From contig NZ_JODY01000001.1 in assembly GCF_000718015.1 (NCBI RefSeq), positions 62,001-126,000 on the forward strand: DNA of 64,000 nucleotides. Reading direction: 5' to 3'. Source of the stretch: Streptomyces catenulae (GTDB lineage: Bacteria > Actinomycetota > Actinomycetes > Streptomycetales > Streptomycetaceae). The position numbers and the translations under genes are program-made. This document shows, piece by piece, positions 25,005 through 33,231 of this stretch. The stretch's first letter is position 1, and every line of letters starts with the position of its first letter. The notes under the pieces are model-generated. The model was not told the DNA's origin, did not search any database, and worked only from the letters and a program-made list of their open reading frames with translations.

Positions 25005-25042
25005 GCGACGGGCCGCACCCCCGAAGGGATGCGGCCCGTCGC
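25005..25042. terminator. Bidirectional hairpin between nucleotidase and plsC-like gene
   Basis: A 13-bp perfect stem (25005-25017 with 25030-25042), extended by CCC/GGG inside the loop, lies between convergent genes. Confidence 0.8.
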
Positions 25043-25053
25043 GCGGCAGGCCG

Positions 25054-25863
25054 TCAGGCGGCGCGTGCCTTGGTCGCGTAGACGTCCACGTACTCCTGGC
25101 CGGACAGCTCCATCACGTCGCTCATCACCTCGTCGGTGACGGCCCGCAGGACGTAGCGGTCGCGGTCCATGCCGTCGTAGCGGGAGAACTCCAGCGGCTC
25201 ACCGAAGCGGACGGTCACCTTGGCGACCCGCGGCACGCCCTTCCCGTCGGGCTGCACCTTGTCCGTGCCGATCATCGCGAACGGGACGACGGGCGCACCG
25301 GTCATCAGCGTCAGCCGGGCGATGCCGGTACGGCCGCGGTAGAGACGGCCGTCGGGGGAGCGGGTGCCCTCCGGGTAGATGCCGAAGGCGTGGCCCTGCT
25401 CCAGGATCCGGCGGCCGGTCATCAGCGCCGCGACGCCGCCGCGCCCGCCGTCACGGTCCACCGGGATCATCCCGGAGCTGCGGAAGAACCACGCCATCAG
25501 CCGACCCTTGACACCCTTGCCGGTGACGTAGGAGTCCTTGCCGATGAAGTACACCGGCCGCTTGACGACCAGGCTCAGGAAGAGCGAGTCGATGAACGTG
25601 ATGTGGTTGCCGGCCAGGATCACCGGGCCGGTCTCCGGGATGCGCTCCACGCCCTCGACCGTGGGGCGGTACAGGACGCGCATGACGAATCCGAGAATCG
25701 CCTTCAGCACAATGCGGGACAACGGGCCCTCCGGGCGTGACGGGTCGGTGGTGGCGGTGGAACGCCGCGGCTCAGGACGATACTCGCGGGTCACCTGTGG
25801 TCGCACACCGGGTTCATCCGGTCGCTGCACGGAGTTGACCCCCGTTGGTGCCACGTTCTCCAC
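25054..25863 (-). CDS. 1-acyl-sn-glycerol-3-phosphate acyltransferase (PlsC family)
   Basis: The 269-residue enzyme has the acyltransferase HX4D motif in GNHITFIDSLFL (about residues 92-103) and the phosphate-binding FPEGTRSPDGRL block, with a membrane-associated helix before them (LKAILGFVMRVLY). It would acylate lysophosphatidate, or a related acceptor, in phospholipid synthesis. GTG 25863 has AGGGGGA close upstream. The first 45 residues are unusually polar and lack family similarity, so translation may begin later, for example at the TTG encoding LSRIVLKAILG. It is convergent with the nucleotidase and divergent from the phosphodiesterase. Confidence 0.9.
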   Translation of the reverse strand: MENVAPTGVNSVQRPDEPGVRPQVTREYRPEPRRSTATTDPSRPEGPLSRIVLKAILGFVMRVLYRPTVEGVERIPETGPVILAGNHITFIDSLFLSLVVKRPVYFIGKDSYVTGKGVKGRLMAWFFRSSGMIPVDRDGGRGGVAALMTGRRILEQGHAFGIYPEGTRSPDGRLYRGRTGIARLTLMTGAPVVPFAMIGTDKVQPDGKGVPRVAKVTVRFGEPLEFSRYDGMDRDRYVLRAVTDEVMSDVMELSGQEYVDVYATKARAA

Positions 25864-25979
25864 AAATCCCCCTGCGGTCTCCCCGAACTCCTCCGTTCGT
25901 GCATACGATCGACCGGCCGCCCGGCCCGGACACCCGGTCCGCGCGGCTGATCAGACGATTCAGAGAGCAAGGAGCGGGG

Positions 25980-27167
25980 ATGCACCAGGGCCAGCAGCCG
26001 GGACGGCGCAAGATACTGGGGGCCGCGGCCCTCGGCGCGGGCGCGGTGGTGTTCGGCGGCGCCGGACAGGCCGCGGCGGCGGACCGCACCGCGGCGGACC
26101 GCACCGGCACGGCGGCGGGCGGCCGCCCGGGCCACGGCGGTGTGGGCGGCGAACTGCCCGTCCCGCTGATCGTCGGCCACCGCGGCGCCAGCGGCTACCG
26201 CCCCGAGCACACCCTCGGCTCCTACCAACTCGCCCTGGACATGGGCGCCGACGTCATCGAGCAGGACCTCGTCCCCACCAAGGACGGCCATCTGGTCTGC
26301 CGTCACGAGAACGACATCACGGCGACCACCGACGTCTCCGCGCACCCCGAGTTCGCGGACCGCAAGACCACCAAGACGGTCGACGGGGTGAAGCTCACCG
26401 GCTGGTTCACCGAGGACTTCACCCTCGCCGAGCTGAAGACCCTCCGCGCCAAGGAGCGCATCCCGCAGACCCGCCAGCACAACACGCTCTACGACGGCGT
26501 GTGGGAGGTCCCCACCTTCGACGAGGTGCTGCGCTGGGCCGACCGCGAGGGCCGCCGCCGTGGCCGCCGGGTCTGGCTGCACATCGAGACCAAGCACCCC
26601 ACCTACTTCCGCAAGCTGGGCCTGGGCCTGGAGGAGCGGCTGGCGAAGGCGCTGCGCGCCTACGGGCGCCACCGCCGCACCTCGCCGAACTTCCTCCAGT
26701 CGTTCGAGCCGAGCAGCATCCGGCGGCTGGGCAAGCTGGGCCTGGAGTGCCCCAAGGTCGTCCTGCTGGACGCCCCCGACACCCGGCCGTGGGACTTCGT
26801 CGAGTCCGGTGACCCGCGGACCGTCGCCGACCTGATCAAGCCCGAGGGGCTGCGCTGGATCGCCGGTTACGCCCAGGGCATCGGCCCGGCGCTGGACCAG
26901 ATCATCCCGCGGGACGCGTCCGGCAAGTCCGGTGAGCCGACCCCGCTGGTCAAGGACGCGCACGCGGCCGGTCTGGTGCTGCACCCCTACACCGGTCGCA
27001 ACGAGAACACCTTCCTGCCGACCGACTACCGCCGCGGCACCGACCCGAACGCCTACGGCGACGCCCGCGGTTACTTCCGCGCCTGCCTGGCGACCGGCCT
27101 CGACGGGATGTTCTCCGACAACCCGGACACCGCGCTGCTGGTGGCCGAGGAGTTCCGCAAGGCCTGA
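25980..27167 (+). CDS. Secreted glycerophosphodiester phosphodiesterase
   Basis: The 395-residue protein has a twin-arginine signal (GRRKILGAAALGAGAVVFGG) with an AAA cleavage region, then a GDPD domain beginning VGHRGASGYRPEHTLGSY (catalytic His and Glu). EQDLVPTKDGHLVCRHE follows, as do WLHIETKHP and a C-terminal DGMFSDNPDTALL. It hydrolyses glycerophosphodiesters to glycerol-3-phosphate plus alcohol. AAGGAGCGGGG precedes the ATG. With the nearby 5'-nucleotidase and PlsC it suggests a loose phosphate/phospholipid neighbourhood, although the genes are not an operon. Confidence 0.95.
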   Translation: MHQGQQPGRRKILGAAALGAGAVVFGGAGQAAAADRTAADRTGTAAGGRPGHGGVGGELPVPLIVGHRGASGYRPEHTLGSYQLALDMGADVIEQDLVPTKDGHLVCRHENDITATTDVSAHPEFADRKTTKTVDGVKLTGWFTEDFTLAELKTLRAKERIPQTRQHNTLYDGVWEVPTFDEVLRWADREGRRRGRRVWLHIETKHPTYFRKLGLGLEERLAKALRAYGRHRRTSPNFLQSFEPSSIRRLGKLGLECPKVVLLDAPDTRPWDFVESGDPRTVADLIKPEGLRWIAGYAQGIGPALDQIIPRDASGKSGEPTPLVKDAHAAGLVLHPYTGRNENTFLPTDYRRGTDPNAYGDARGYFRACLATGLDGMFSDNPDTALLVAEEFRKA

Positions 27168-27200
27168 TCCGCGGCCTGATCCGCGCGGCCCGGTCCGGCC

Positions 27201-27230
27201 GCCGCCCGTCCCGGCCGCGGGGCGGGCGGC
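27201..27230. terminator. Hairpin after the glycerophosphodiesterase gene
   Basis: A 12-bp stem with one mismatch (27201-27212 with 27219-27230) closes the unit. The rest of the 299-base gap to the next gene holds no convincing gene. Confidence 0.6.
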
Positions 27231-27466
27231 GTCGGGAATGTCACAGCGGGCCGCCGGTCCGTTCCGGTTGCGGCGGCGGGCCCGCAGAATGCTCGCGGCG
27301 CGATTGCCGCCGGTGCTTTGCGGGGAGCCCTGGAGAGCACCGGCGGCGGCCACGCCGGGAGCGGCGGTGCCTGCCGGGCGCCGCCGGTCAGGGCCATCGT
27401 TCCGGGAGCCGCCACCACCCTCATGGCACCCGGGCACCGCGAACCGAAAAGGGGAGGACAACGCGC

Positions 27467-27970
27467 ATGGGCACGAGCGTGACCATCTCTGCGGCGACCG
27501 ACCAGGACGCCGAGCAGATCCTCAAACTCCAGTACCTCTGCTACCAGCCCGAAGCGGCGCTGTACGACGACTACGGCATCGAACCGCTCACCCAGAGCCT
27601 CGCCGGGCTCCGCGAGGAACTCGCCACCGGCTGTGTGGTGGTCGCCCGCCTCGGCGACGAGGTCGTCGGCTCGGCCCGCGGCACCGTCGACGCCGACGGC
27701 ACCGCCCGCATCGGCAAGCTCATCGTCCACCCCCGGCTGCAACGGCACGGTCTCGGCGGCCGGTTGCTCGCCGCCGTCGAGGCACGGCTGAGCGCCGAAC
27801 GCGCCGCCACCCGCTACCGCCTCCTCGCCGGACACCGCGGCGACGGCGGACTGCGCCTCTACCGCAGCCACGGCTACGCCCCCGTCGCCACCGAGGAGGC
27901 CGGTCGCCGACTGGGCCGCGTCACGCTGGAGAAGCCGGCGACGGCGCAGGCGTACGCCACCGGAGCCTGA
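27467..27970 (+). CDS. GNAT-family N-acetyltransferase
   Basis: This is a 167-residue single-domain acetyltransferase. The acetyl-CoA loop is in LIVHPRLQRHGLGGRLLAAVEARL (about residues 86-109), after VVGSARGTVDADGTARIGK, with the C-terminal RLYRSHGYAPV typical of the fold. GGGGAGGA lies 9 bases before the ATG. Substrate unknown. It forms a single-gene unit. Confidence 0.9.
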   Translation: MGTSVTISAATDQDAEQILKLQYLCYQPEAALYDDYGIEPLTQSLAGLREELATGCVVVARLGDEVVGSARGTVDADGTARIGKLIVHPRLQRHGLGGRLLAAVEARLSAERAATRYRLLAGHRGDGGLRLYRSHGYAPVATEEAGRRLGRVTLEKPATAQAYATGA

Positions 27971-27977
27971 GCCGCGC

Positions 27978-28007
27978 GCCGCGGGGCCACCCTCAGGGCC
28001 CCGCGGC
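27978..28007. terminator. Bidirectional hairpin between GNAT and membrane-protein genes
   Basis: Perfect 11-bp arms GCCGCGGGGCC (27978-27988) and 27997-28007 lie between convergent genes. Confidence 0.75.
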
Positions 28008-28026
28008 ACGGCCGCCCGCGGGCGTG

Positions 28027-28467
28027 TCAGGCGCTGCGCGCCCGCCGCAGCCAGAGCAGACCGGTCACCGGCAGGATCACCGGAATGAAGAGATAGCCCA
28101 TGCCGTAGTCCGACCAGACCGTGGCGTCGGGGAAGGCGGCCGGGTCGAGCAGCGTCCAGGTGCCGATGCCGAAGACGCCCAGCAGCTCCAGCGCACAGCA
28201 GACCAGCGCCGCCCGACGGGCCCCCTCACCCCCGCGCACCAGCGAGAAGGTGATGAAGCCGTAGACCACCGCGGAGACCGCGGAGAGCGTGTACGCCAGC
28301 GGCGCCACATGGAACTGCGCGATCAGCTGGTAGAGCGAGCGGGACGCGGCGGCGACGGTGAAGATGCCGTAGAGCGCGACCAGCAGCCGCCCGGGGCCGG
28401 AGCCCAGCGAGCGGCGGCCGTCCGCGGCGGCGGTGTCCTGTGCGTCGGTCTCCACGGTCTCAGCCAT
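28027..28467 (-). CDS. Four-helix integral membrane protein
   Basis: The 146-residue product has about four hydrophobic helices (LLVALYGIFTVAAASRSL, LAYTLSAVSAVVYGFITFSLV, AALVCCALELLGVFGIGTW and GYLFIPVILPVTGLLWL). The C-terminal helix contains WSDYGMGYLFIP, and the chain ends with Arg-rich residues. Its ATG overlaps the end of the upstream membrane gene by 8 bases and has GGAGGCGG just before it. No function is recognisable; the two genes form an operon and may make one complex. Confidence 0.85.
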   Translation of the reverse strand: MAETVETDAQDTAAADGRRSLGSGPGRLLVALYGIFTVAAASRSLYQLIAQFHVAPLAYTLSAVSAVVYGFITFSLVRGGEGARRAALVCCALELLGVFGIGTWTLLDPAAFPDATVWSDYGMGYLFIPVILPVTGLLWLRRARSA

Positions 28468-28828
28468 TGCCGCCTCCCCAGATGTCGAAAAGCCTGACTT
28501 CCAGCACCGCCAGCACCACGGCGCCCGCCGCGACGGTGGCCGAGCCCCAGCGGGTGCGCTCCGACAGCGACATGAAGCCGGTGCCCGGCACACACGCCGC
28601 CGCGCCGATCAGATACGCGAGGAAGAGCGCAGTGCCCTTGTCGGGGGTGTGTCCGCCCGCCAACTGCACGATGCCGACGACGAGTTGCACGATCCCGAGG
28701 AGGGAGACGAGGGCCATGCCGATGAAGTGCCAGTCCTTCGTCGGCTCGTCGCGGTACGCGGCGAAGCCGCACCAGGCGGCCAGGGCGAGGGCGGTCGCAC
28801 CGACCGCGATCGTCAGGGCGTCGATCAC
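28460..28828 (-). CDS. Small four-helix membrane protein
   Basis: The 122-residue product has four hydrophobic helices, an ALTIAVGATALALAAWCGF start and an EVRLFDIWGGGNG end. I chose GTG 28828, which has GGAGGT at 5 bases; the frame extends further upstream but that part is Arg/Pro-rich and not family-like. A minus-strand TAGCAT (28882-28887) could be the -10. It is the first gene of the two-gene membrane operon, and its function is unknown. Confidence 0.8.
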   Translation of the reverse strand: MIDALTIAVGATALALAAWCGFAAYRDEPTKDWHFIGMALVSLLGIVQLVVGIVQLAGGHTPDKGTALFLAYLIGAAACVPGTGFMSLSERTRWGSATVAAGAVVLAVLEVRLFDIWGGGNG

Positions 28829-29206
28829 CGGGACCTCCGCGCGGCACGGCGGCACACCGTGGGGTTGTGGGGCATGAGGCGATGCTAATCGGCCCGTACC
28901 GGACGCCCGCGCGCGGGCCCGGCCCGGCGGGGGAGCGGCGCGGCGGGCCGGTCCGCCCCCGCATCCGGGCCGCACCGCACCGGGCGCCCGCACCGCCGAC
29001 CCCGTCCGCCGTGGCGTTGGCCACACGGTCCGGACCCGTGCCGCGCGGGCCGGAAGGGCGCCCGGTCGCCCGCGCGCGCGTTCGCGCAGGCCGCGCGCCC
29101 GGGGAGCGGTCGGCGGGCCCGGCGGACCCGGCCCGGGCGCCGTCCACGCTCCGACACCGGCCGTCCGCTATTCGGACACGCTGGCTCGTCCTGGACGCTT
29201 GTCTGG
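28829..29206. other. Divergent intergenic region
   Basis: About 380 bases separate the minus-strand membrane operon from the methionine-transport leader. The middle is extremely G+C-rich with repetitive GCGCG tracts around 29080-29100. A possible -10 for the left operon lies at 28882-28887. No gene is supported here. Confidence 0.5.
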
Positions 29207-29219
29207 TTTACTTGCCGCC

Positions 29220-29306
29220 ATGACCACGACGAGCAGCTGCACCTTTGCGACCGAGGCGATGACGACGCCCGGTGCTCGTTGCATGTGTCGAATGTGTGAC
29301 CGCTGA
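29220..29306 (+). CDS. Cys/Met-rich leader peptide upstream of metNIQ (candidate attenuator)
   Basis: A 28-codon ORF starts at ATG 29220, seven bases after a -10-like TTTACT (29207-29212), so it is probably leaderless. Its last eight codons before the final Arg include three Cys and two Met (RCMCRMCDR at the end), and the whole peptide has four Cys and four Met. It ends about 210 bases before metN. In actinobacteria, short Cys-rich leader ORFs are known to control sulfur genes by ribosome-dependent attenuation. Here the mix of Met and Cys fits sensing of sulfur amino acids. A CTCGC/GCGAG hairpin follows the stop. Confidence 0.6.
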   Translation: MTTTSSCTFATEAMTTPGARCMCRMCDR

Positions 29307-29513
29307 GGGCCCCCGCCTGAGCCTCGCGCCCCGAAGCGAGACCTGCTGCCATGAGCCGAGAGCGTCCGCCCCCACGGACCCGGCCACCCCGCGTCACCGG
29401 AACCCGAAGCCCGCTCTTCGGCGTCTTTCAGGTCCCCGGTTTCCCATGCCGCGAAAGAATGCCCCGTGTCCGGCGGGCGAGCCGCCGGGTACTCGACAGT
29501 GACGGAATTCCCT

Positions 29514-30587
29514 GTGATCACCACAACGGGCCTGACCAAGGTCTACCGCTCAGGAGACCGCGAAGTCACCGCGCTGGACGGCGTCGACCTGCACGTCCGC
29601 GAGGGTGAGGTCTACGGCGTCCTCGGCCAGAGCGGCGCCGGCAAGTCCACCCTGATCCGCTGCCTCAACCTCCTGGAGCGCCCCACCTCCGGCACGGTCA
29701 CCGTCGCCGGGACGGACCTGACCGCACTGGCCGGACGCGGCGAGCGCGCGGGCGCCGCGCTGCGCGCCGCCCGCAGCCACATCGGCATGGTCTTCCAGCA
29801 CTTCAACCTGCTGTCCTCGCGCACCGTCCAGGACAACGTCGAGCTGCCGCTGGAGATCCTCAAGGTCGACCGCCGCGAACGCTCCCGCAAGGCGCTCGAA
29901 CTCCTCGACCTGGTGGGCCTCGCCGACAAGGCCAAGGCGTACCCGGCGCAGCTCTCCGGCGGCCAGAAGCAGCGCGTCGGCATCGCCCGCGCCCTGGCCG
30001 GTGACCCCAAGGTGCTCCTCTCCGACGAGGCCACCAGCGCCCTGGACCCGGAGACCACCCGCTCCATCCTCCAGCTGCTCCGCGACCTCAACCAGCAGCT
30101 CGGCCTGACCATCGTCCTCATCACCCACGAGATGGACGTCGTCAAGACCATCTGTGACTCCGCCGCACTGATGAAGGGCGGCCGGGTCGTCGAGTCCGGC
30201 ACCGTCGCAGGGCTCCTCGCCACCCCCGGCTCCGAGCTGGCCCGCGAACTCTTCCCCGTCGGCGGCGAGCCCTCCGGGGACGGCCGCACTGTCGTGGACG
30301 TCACCTTCCACGGCTCCGCCGCCACCCGCCCGGTCATCTCCGAGCTGTCGCGCACCTACAACGTCGACATCTCGATCCTCGGCGCCGCGATGGACACCGT
30401 CGGCGGCAAGCAGATCGGCCGGATGCGGATCGAGCTGCCCGGCCCCTTCGAGGAGAACGTCGTCCCCATCGGCTTCCTCCGCGAACAGGGGCTGCAGGTC
30501 GACGTCGCCGACGCCGCGGACACCACCGACGCACCCGCCGGAGCCACCGCGCCCGCCCCCACGCTCCGGAAGGACGCTGCCAAGTGA
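29514..30587 (+). CDS. metN: Methionine ABC transporter, ATP-binding protein
   Basis: The 357-residue ATPase has Walker A GQSGAGKST, Q-loop VFQHFN, signature LSGGQKQRVGIARAL and a Walker B LLSDEATSALD followed by the switch His in ITHEM. After about residue 250 comes the C-terminal NIL domain (DVTFHGSAATRPVIS ... QVDVADAA), which in MetN binds methionine and inhibits transport. I chose GTG 29514 as giving the conserved ITTTGLTKVYRS start; GTG 29499 is possible. No strong ribosome site is visible for either. It overlaps metI by GTGA. Confidence 0.94.
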   Translation: MITTTGLTKVYRSGDREVTALDGVDLHVREGEVYGVLGQSGAGKSTLIRCLNLLERPTSGTVTVAGTDLTALAGRGERAGAALRAARSHIGMVFQHFNLLSSRTVQDNVELPLEILKVDRRERSRKALELLDLVGLADKAKAYPAQLSGGQKQRVGIARALAGDPKVLLSDEATSALDPETTRSILQLLRDLNQQLGLTIVLITHEMDVVKTICDSAALMKGGRVVESGTVAGLLATPGSELARELFPVGGEPSGDGRTVVDVTFHGSAATRPVISELSRTYNVDISILGAAMDTVGGKQIGRMRIELPGPFEENVVPIGFLREQGLQVDVADAADTTDAPAGATAPAPTLRKDAAK

Positions 30588-31333
30588 GCTGGAACGAGAT
30601 GCAGCCGCTGCTGTACAACGCCTGCCTCGACACCTTCTTCATGGTGTGGTGGGCGACGGTCTGGGCGGTCATCGGCGGTCTGCCGCTCGGTGTGCTGCTG
30701 GTCCTCACCGAGCGCGGCGGCCAGCTCCGCAACGCCGCCGTCAACAAGGTCATCAGCGTCGTGGTGAACATCGGGCGGTCGCTGCCCTTCATCATCCTGA
30801 TGATCGCCCTGATCCCGTTCACCCGCTTCGTGATCGGCACCTCCATCGGCCCCAGCGCCGCGGTCGTCCCGCTCGCCATCGGCGCCATCCCGTTCTTCGC
30901 CCGTCTGGTGGAGACCGCGGTGCGCGAGGTGGACGGCGGTCTGGTCGAGGCGGTCCAGTCGATGGGCGGCTCCACCTGGACCATCGTCTTCAAGGTCCTG
31001 CTGCCGCAGGCGATGCCCTCGCTCGTGGCCGGTCTGACCAACACCGTCATCACCGTCATCAGCTACTCCGCGATGGCCGGTGCCCTCGGCGCGGGCGGTC
31101 TGGGCAGCGTGGCCATCACCTACGGCCAGCAGCGCTTCGACACCCGCTTCATGATCGTCACGGTGGTCCTGATCATCGTGATCGTCACCGCCGTCCAGCT
31201 CATCGGCGACCTCGCGGTACGCGCCCTCTCCCGCCGCACCTCGCGCGCCGACACCCCCCGCGGGCTGCTGCGCCTGCCCCGCCCCCGCAAGGCGAGCGAG
31301 CAGATCCAGCGGGACAACGCACATCTTCTGTGA
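30584..31333 (+). CDS. metI: Methionine ABC transporter, permease
   Basis: The 249-residue permease has about five membrane helices and the EAA loop (VEAVQSMGGSTWTIVFKVLLP) that docks on MetN. The region TNTVITVISYSAMAGALGAGGLG is typical of MetI. The Arg-rich C-terminal tail is cytoplasmic. The GTG start overlaps the metN stop, so the two are coupled. Confidence 0.95.
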   Translation: MSWNEMQPLLYNACLDTFFMVWWATVWAVIGGLPLGVLLVLTERGGQLRNAAVNKVISVVVNIGRSLPFIILMIALIPFTRFVIGTSIGPSAAVVPLAIGAIPFFARLVETAVREVDGGLVEAVQSMGGSTWTIVFKVLLPQAMPSLVAGLTNTVITVISYSAMAGALGAGGLGSVAITYGQQRFDTRFMIVTVVLIIVIVTAVQLIGDLAVRALSRRTSRADTPRGLLRLPRPRKASEQIQRDNAHLL

Positions 31334-31407
31334 ATCCCGGTCCGGACCCTTTGCCGGACGGTAGACGCCCCGCGCCCGCCGCGGGGCCCGTGAGAAAGGC
31401 ACTCTTC

Positions 31408-32262
31408 GTGCGTAACGTCATCAAGCTCACCGGGGCGGTCGTGGCCGCCGCCGCCCTCACCCTCGGGCTCGGCGCCTGCAGCGCGCCCTCCGACCCGGAC
31501 ACCACCGACAAGAACGACGCGAACGCGCCGCTCACCGTCGGCGCCACCTCCGTCCCCCAGGCGCAGATCCTCGACTTCGTCAAGAAGAACCTGGCGTCGA
31601 AGGAGGGGCTGAAGCTCAACGTCCGCACCTTCGAGGACTACACCCTCATCGACCCCGCCACCGACAACGGGGAGCTGGACGCCAACTACTTCCAGCACAA
31701 GTACTACCTGGACGAGTACAACAAGAAGGAGGGCGGCCACCTCATACCGGTGGTCAACGTCCACCTGGAGCCGATGGGCCTCTACTCCAAGAAGCACACC
31801 AAGCTCTCCGAGCTGGGCTCCGGCAGCGTCGTCGGCGTCCCCAACGACCCCAGCAACCAGGGCCGCGCCCTCAAGCTGCTCGCGTCCAAGGACCTGATCA
31901 CCCTCAAGGACAACAAGGCCGAGAACCCGGGCCTCAACGACATCAAGGACACCAAGGGCCTGAAGTTCCAGGAGGCCAAGGCCGAGACGCTGCCCTCCTC
32001 CCTCCCGGACTACGACGCCGCGGCGATCAACGGCAACTACGCCATCCCCGCCAAGCTCAAGCCCTCCAAGGACGCCCTCGCGATCGAGCCGGTCCAGGGC
32101 AACCCGTACGCCAACTTCCTCGCCGTCAAGAAGGGCAACGAGGACGACCCCCGCGTCAAGAAGCTCGTCAAGCTCCTCAACACCGACGCGGTGAAGAAGT
32201 TCATCGAGAAGACCTACACCGACGGCTCCGCGCTGCCCTCCTTCGGCAAGCCCAAGGACTGA
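31408..32262 (+). CDS. metQ: Methionine-binding lipoprotein
   Basis: The 284-residue precursor has a lipoprotein signal with lipobox LGAC and then an NlpA/MetQ binding domain (TLIDPATDNGELDANYFQHKYYLDEYN, VPNDPSNQGRALKLL, and DAAAINGNYAIPAKL). It captures methionine outside and delivers it to MetNI. GTG 31408 has GAAAGG upstream at about 9 bases; GTG 31390 in frame is an alternative that would add six residues. It ends the operon at a 13-bp hairpin. Confidence 0.95.
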   Translation: MRNVIKLTGAVVAAAALTLGLGACSAPSDPDTTDKNDANAPLTVGATSVPQAQILDFVKKNLASKEGLKLNVRTFEDYTLIDPATDNGELDANYFQHKYYLDEYNKKEGGHLIPVVNVHLEPMGLYSKKHTKLSELGSGSVVGVPNDPSNQGRALKLLASKDLITLKDNKAENPGLNDIKDTKGLKFQEAKAETLPSSLPDYDAAAINGNYAIPAKLKPSKDALAIEPVQGNPYANFLAVKKGNEDDPRVKKLVKLLNTDAVKKFIEKTYTDGSALPSFGKPKD

Positions 32263-32278
32263 CCGCGCCCGGCACCTC

Positions 32279-32319
32279 CGGCGGCCCGTGCACAGCCCCG
32301 CGCTGCGCACGGGCCGCCG
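32279..32319. terminator. Hairpin after metQ
   Basis: Perfect 13-bp arms CGGCGGCCCGTGC (32279-32291) and 32307-32319 follow metQ by 16 bases. Confidence 0.8.
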
Positions 32320-32437
32320 TGCTTGGCGCATCCTCGCCGGGATGCTGCATGCTGGTGCACTCACGATGGTCGACAAGTGATCGAAAACGACCCGTAACTC
32401 CCCGGAGCCCTACGGTCGACAGCGTTGGAGCAGCGGC

Positions 32438-33070
32438 ATGAACCCCACCTTTCCGGACATCTCCATCAGCACGGACCGGTTGGTGCTGCGCCCGTTGGAC
32501 GAGGACGACATCCCCGCCCTCGCCGAGATGATGAACGACGAACTCGTCGCCGCCTGGACCGCGATACCGCAGCCCTACACCGAGGACCGCGCCCGCCACT
32601 GGGTCACCCGCCACGCACCCGGCGAACGCACCGCGGGCCGCGGCATCGACCTCGCCGTCACCGAGTTCCTCACCCAGCGCCTGGTCGGCATCGTCCAGCT
32701 CGGCAACACCAACTGGCGGGTGCGCTCCTCCGAGATCTCCTACGTCATCGCCCCCTGGGCCCGCGGCGAGGGCTACGCCTGCGAGGCCACCCTCGCCGTC
32801 GCCCGCTGGCTCTTCGGCGACCAGAAGTTCGAGCGCCTGGAGCTGCGCACCGCGGCCGGGAACACCGCCTCCCAGCAGGTCGCCCAGAAGATCGGCTGCA
32901 TCAGCGAGGGCGTGCTCCGCAACGCCTTCCTCGCCCGCTCCCGCACCGAGGACGGCGGTCTGGCGGACATCCGCACCGACCTCATCGTCTGGAGCCTGCT
33001 CCCCGAGGACCTCGACGTGCCCGACCGCCGGGTCGACGCCAACGGCTTCGCCTACCCGGAGTGGAACTGA
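32438..33070 (+). CDS. GNAT N-acetyltransferase, RimJ/RimL type
   Basis: The 210-residue protein shows the RimJ/L-like pattern: STDRLVLRPLDEDDIPALAEMMNDE at the start, YVIAPWARGEGYACEATLAVARWLF for acetyl-CoA binding, LELRTAAGNTASQQVAQKIG, then ISEGVLRN. Members acetylate ribosomal protein N-termini or small molecules; the substrate here is unknown. GGAGCAG precedes the ATG. Single-gene unit before the corrin genes. Confidence 0.92.
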   Translation: MNPTFPDISISTDRLVLRPLDEDDIPALAEMMNDELVAAWTAIPQPYTEDRARHWVTRHAPGERTAGRGIDLAVTEFLTQRLVGIVQLGNTNWRVRSSEISYVIAPWARGEGYACEATLAVARWLFGDQKFERLELRTAAGNTASQQVAQKIGCISEGVLRNAFLARSRTEDGGLADIRTDLIVWSLLPEDLDVPDRRVDANGFAYPEWN

Positions 33071-33231
33071 CGGGGCACCCGCGGCCGTTCCCCGGGTACA
33101 CCACCGGCGGCGCGGCCCCGCCCCACCCGGTCCGCGCCCCGGCCCCGCCAGGAGTAGTCTCGCGGTGCCGCCCCCGCACCCACCTGCGACGCGGCTCCCG
33201 CCCCTCACCCGTGACAGGAGACTGACGAAGC

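Noticed and set aside
28829..29206. Gene in the G+C-rich divergent gap
   Set aside because: Frames on both strands are Arg/Pro/Gly-rich with no ribosome site, hydrophobic segment or motif.
33071..33231. Cobalamin riboswitch before cobL
   Set aside because: No B12-box-like sequence is visible; a covariance search would be needed to exclude it fully.
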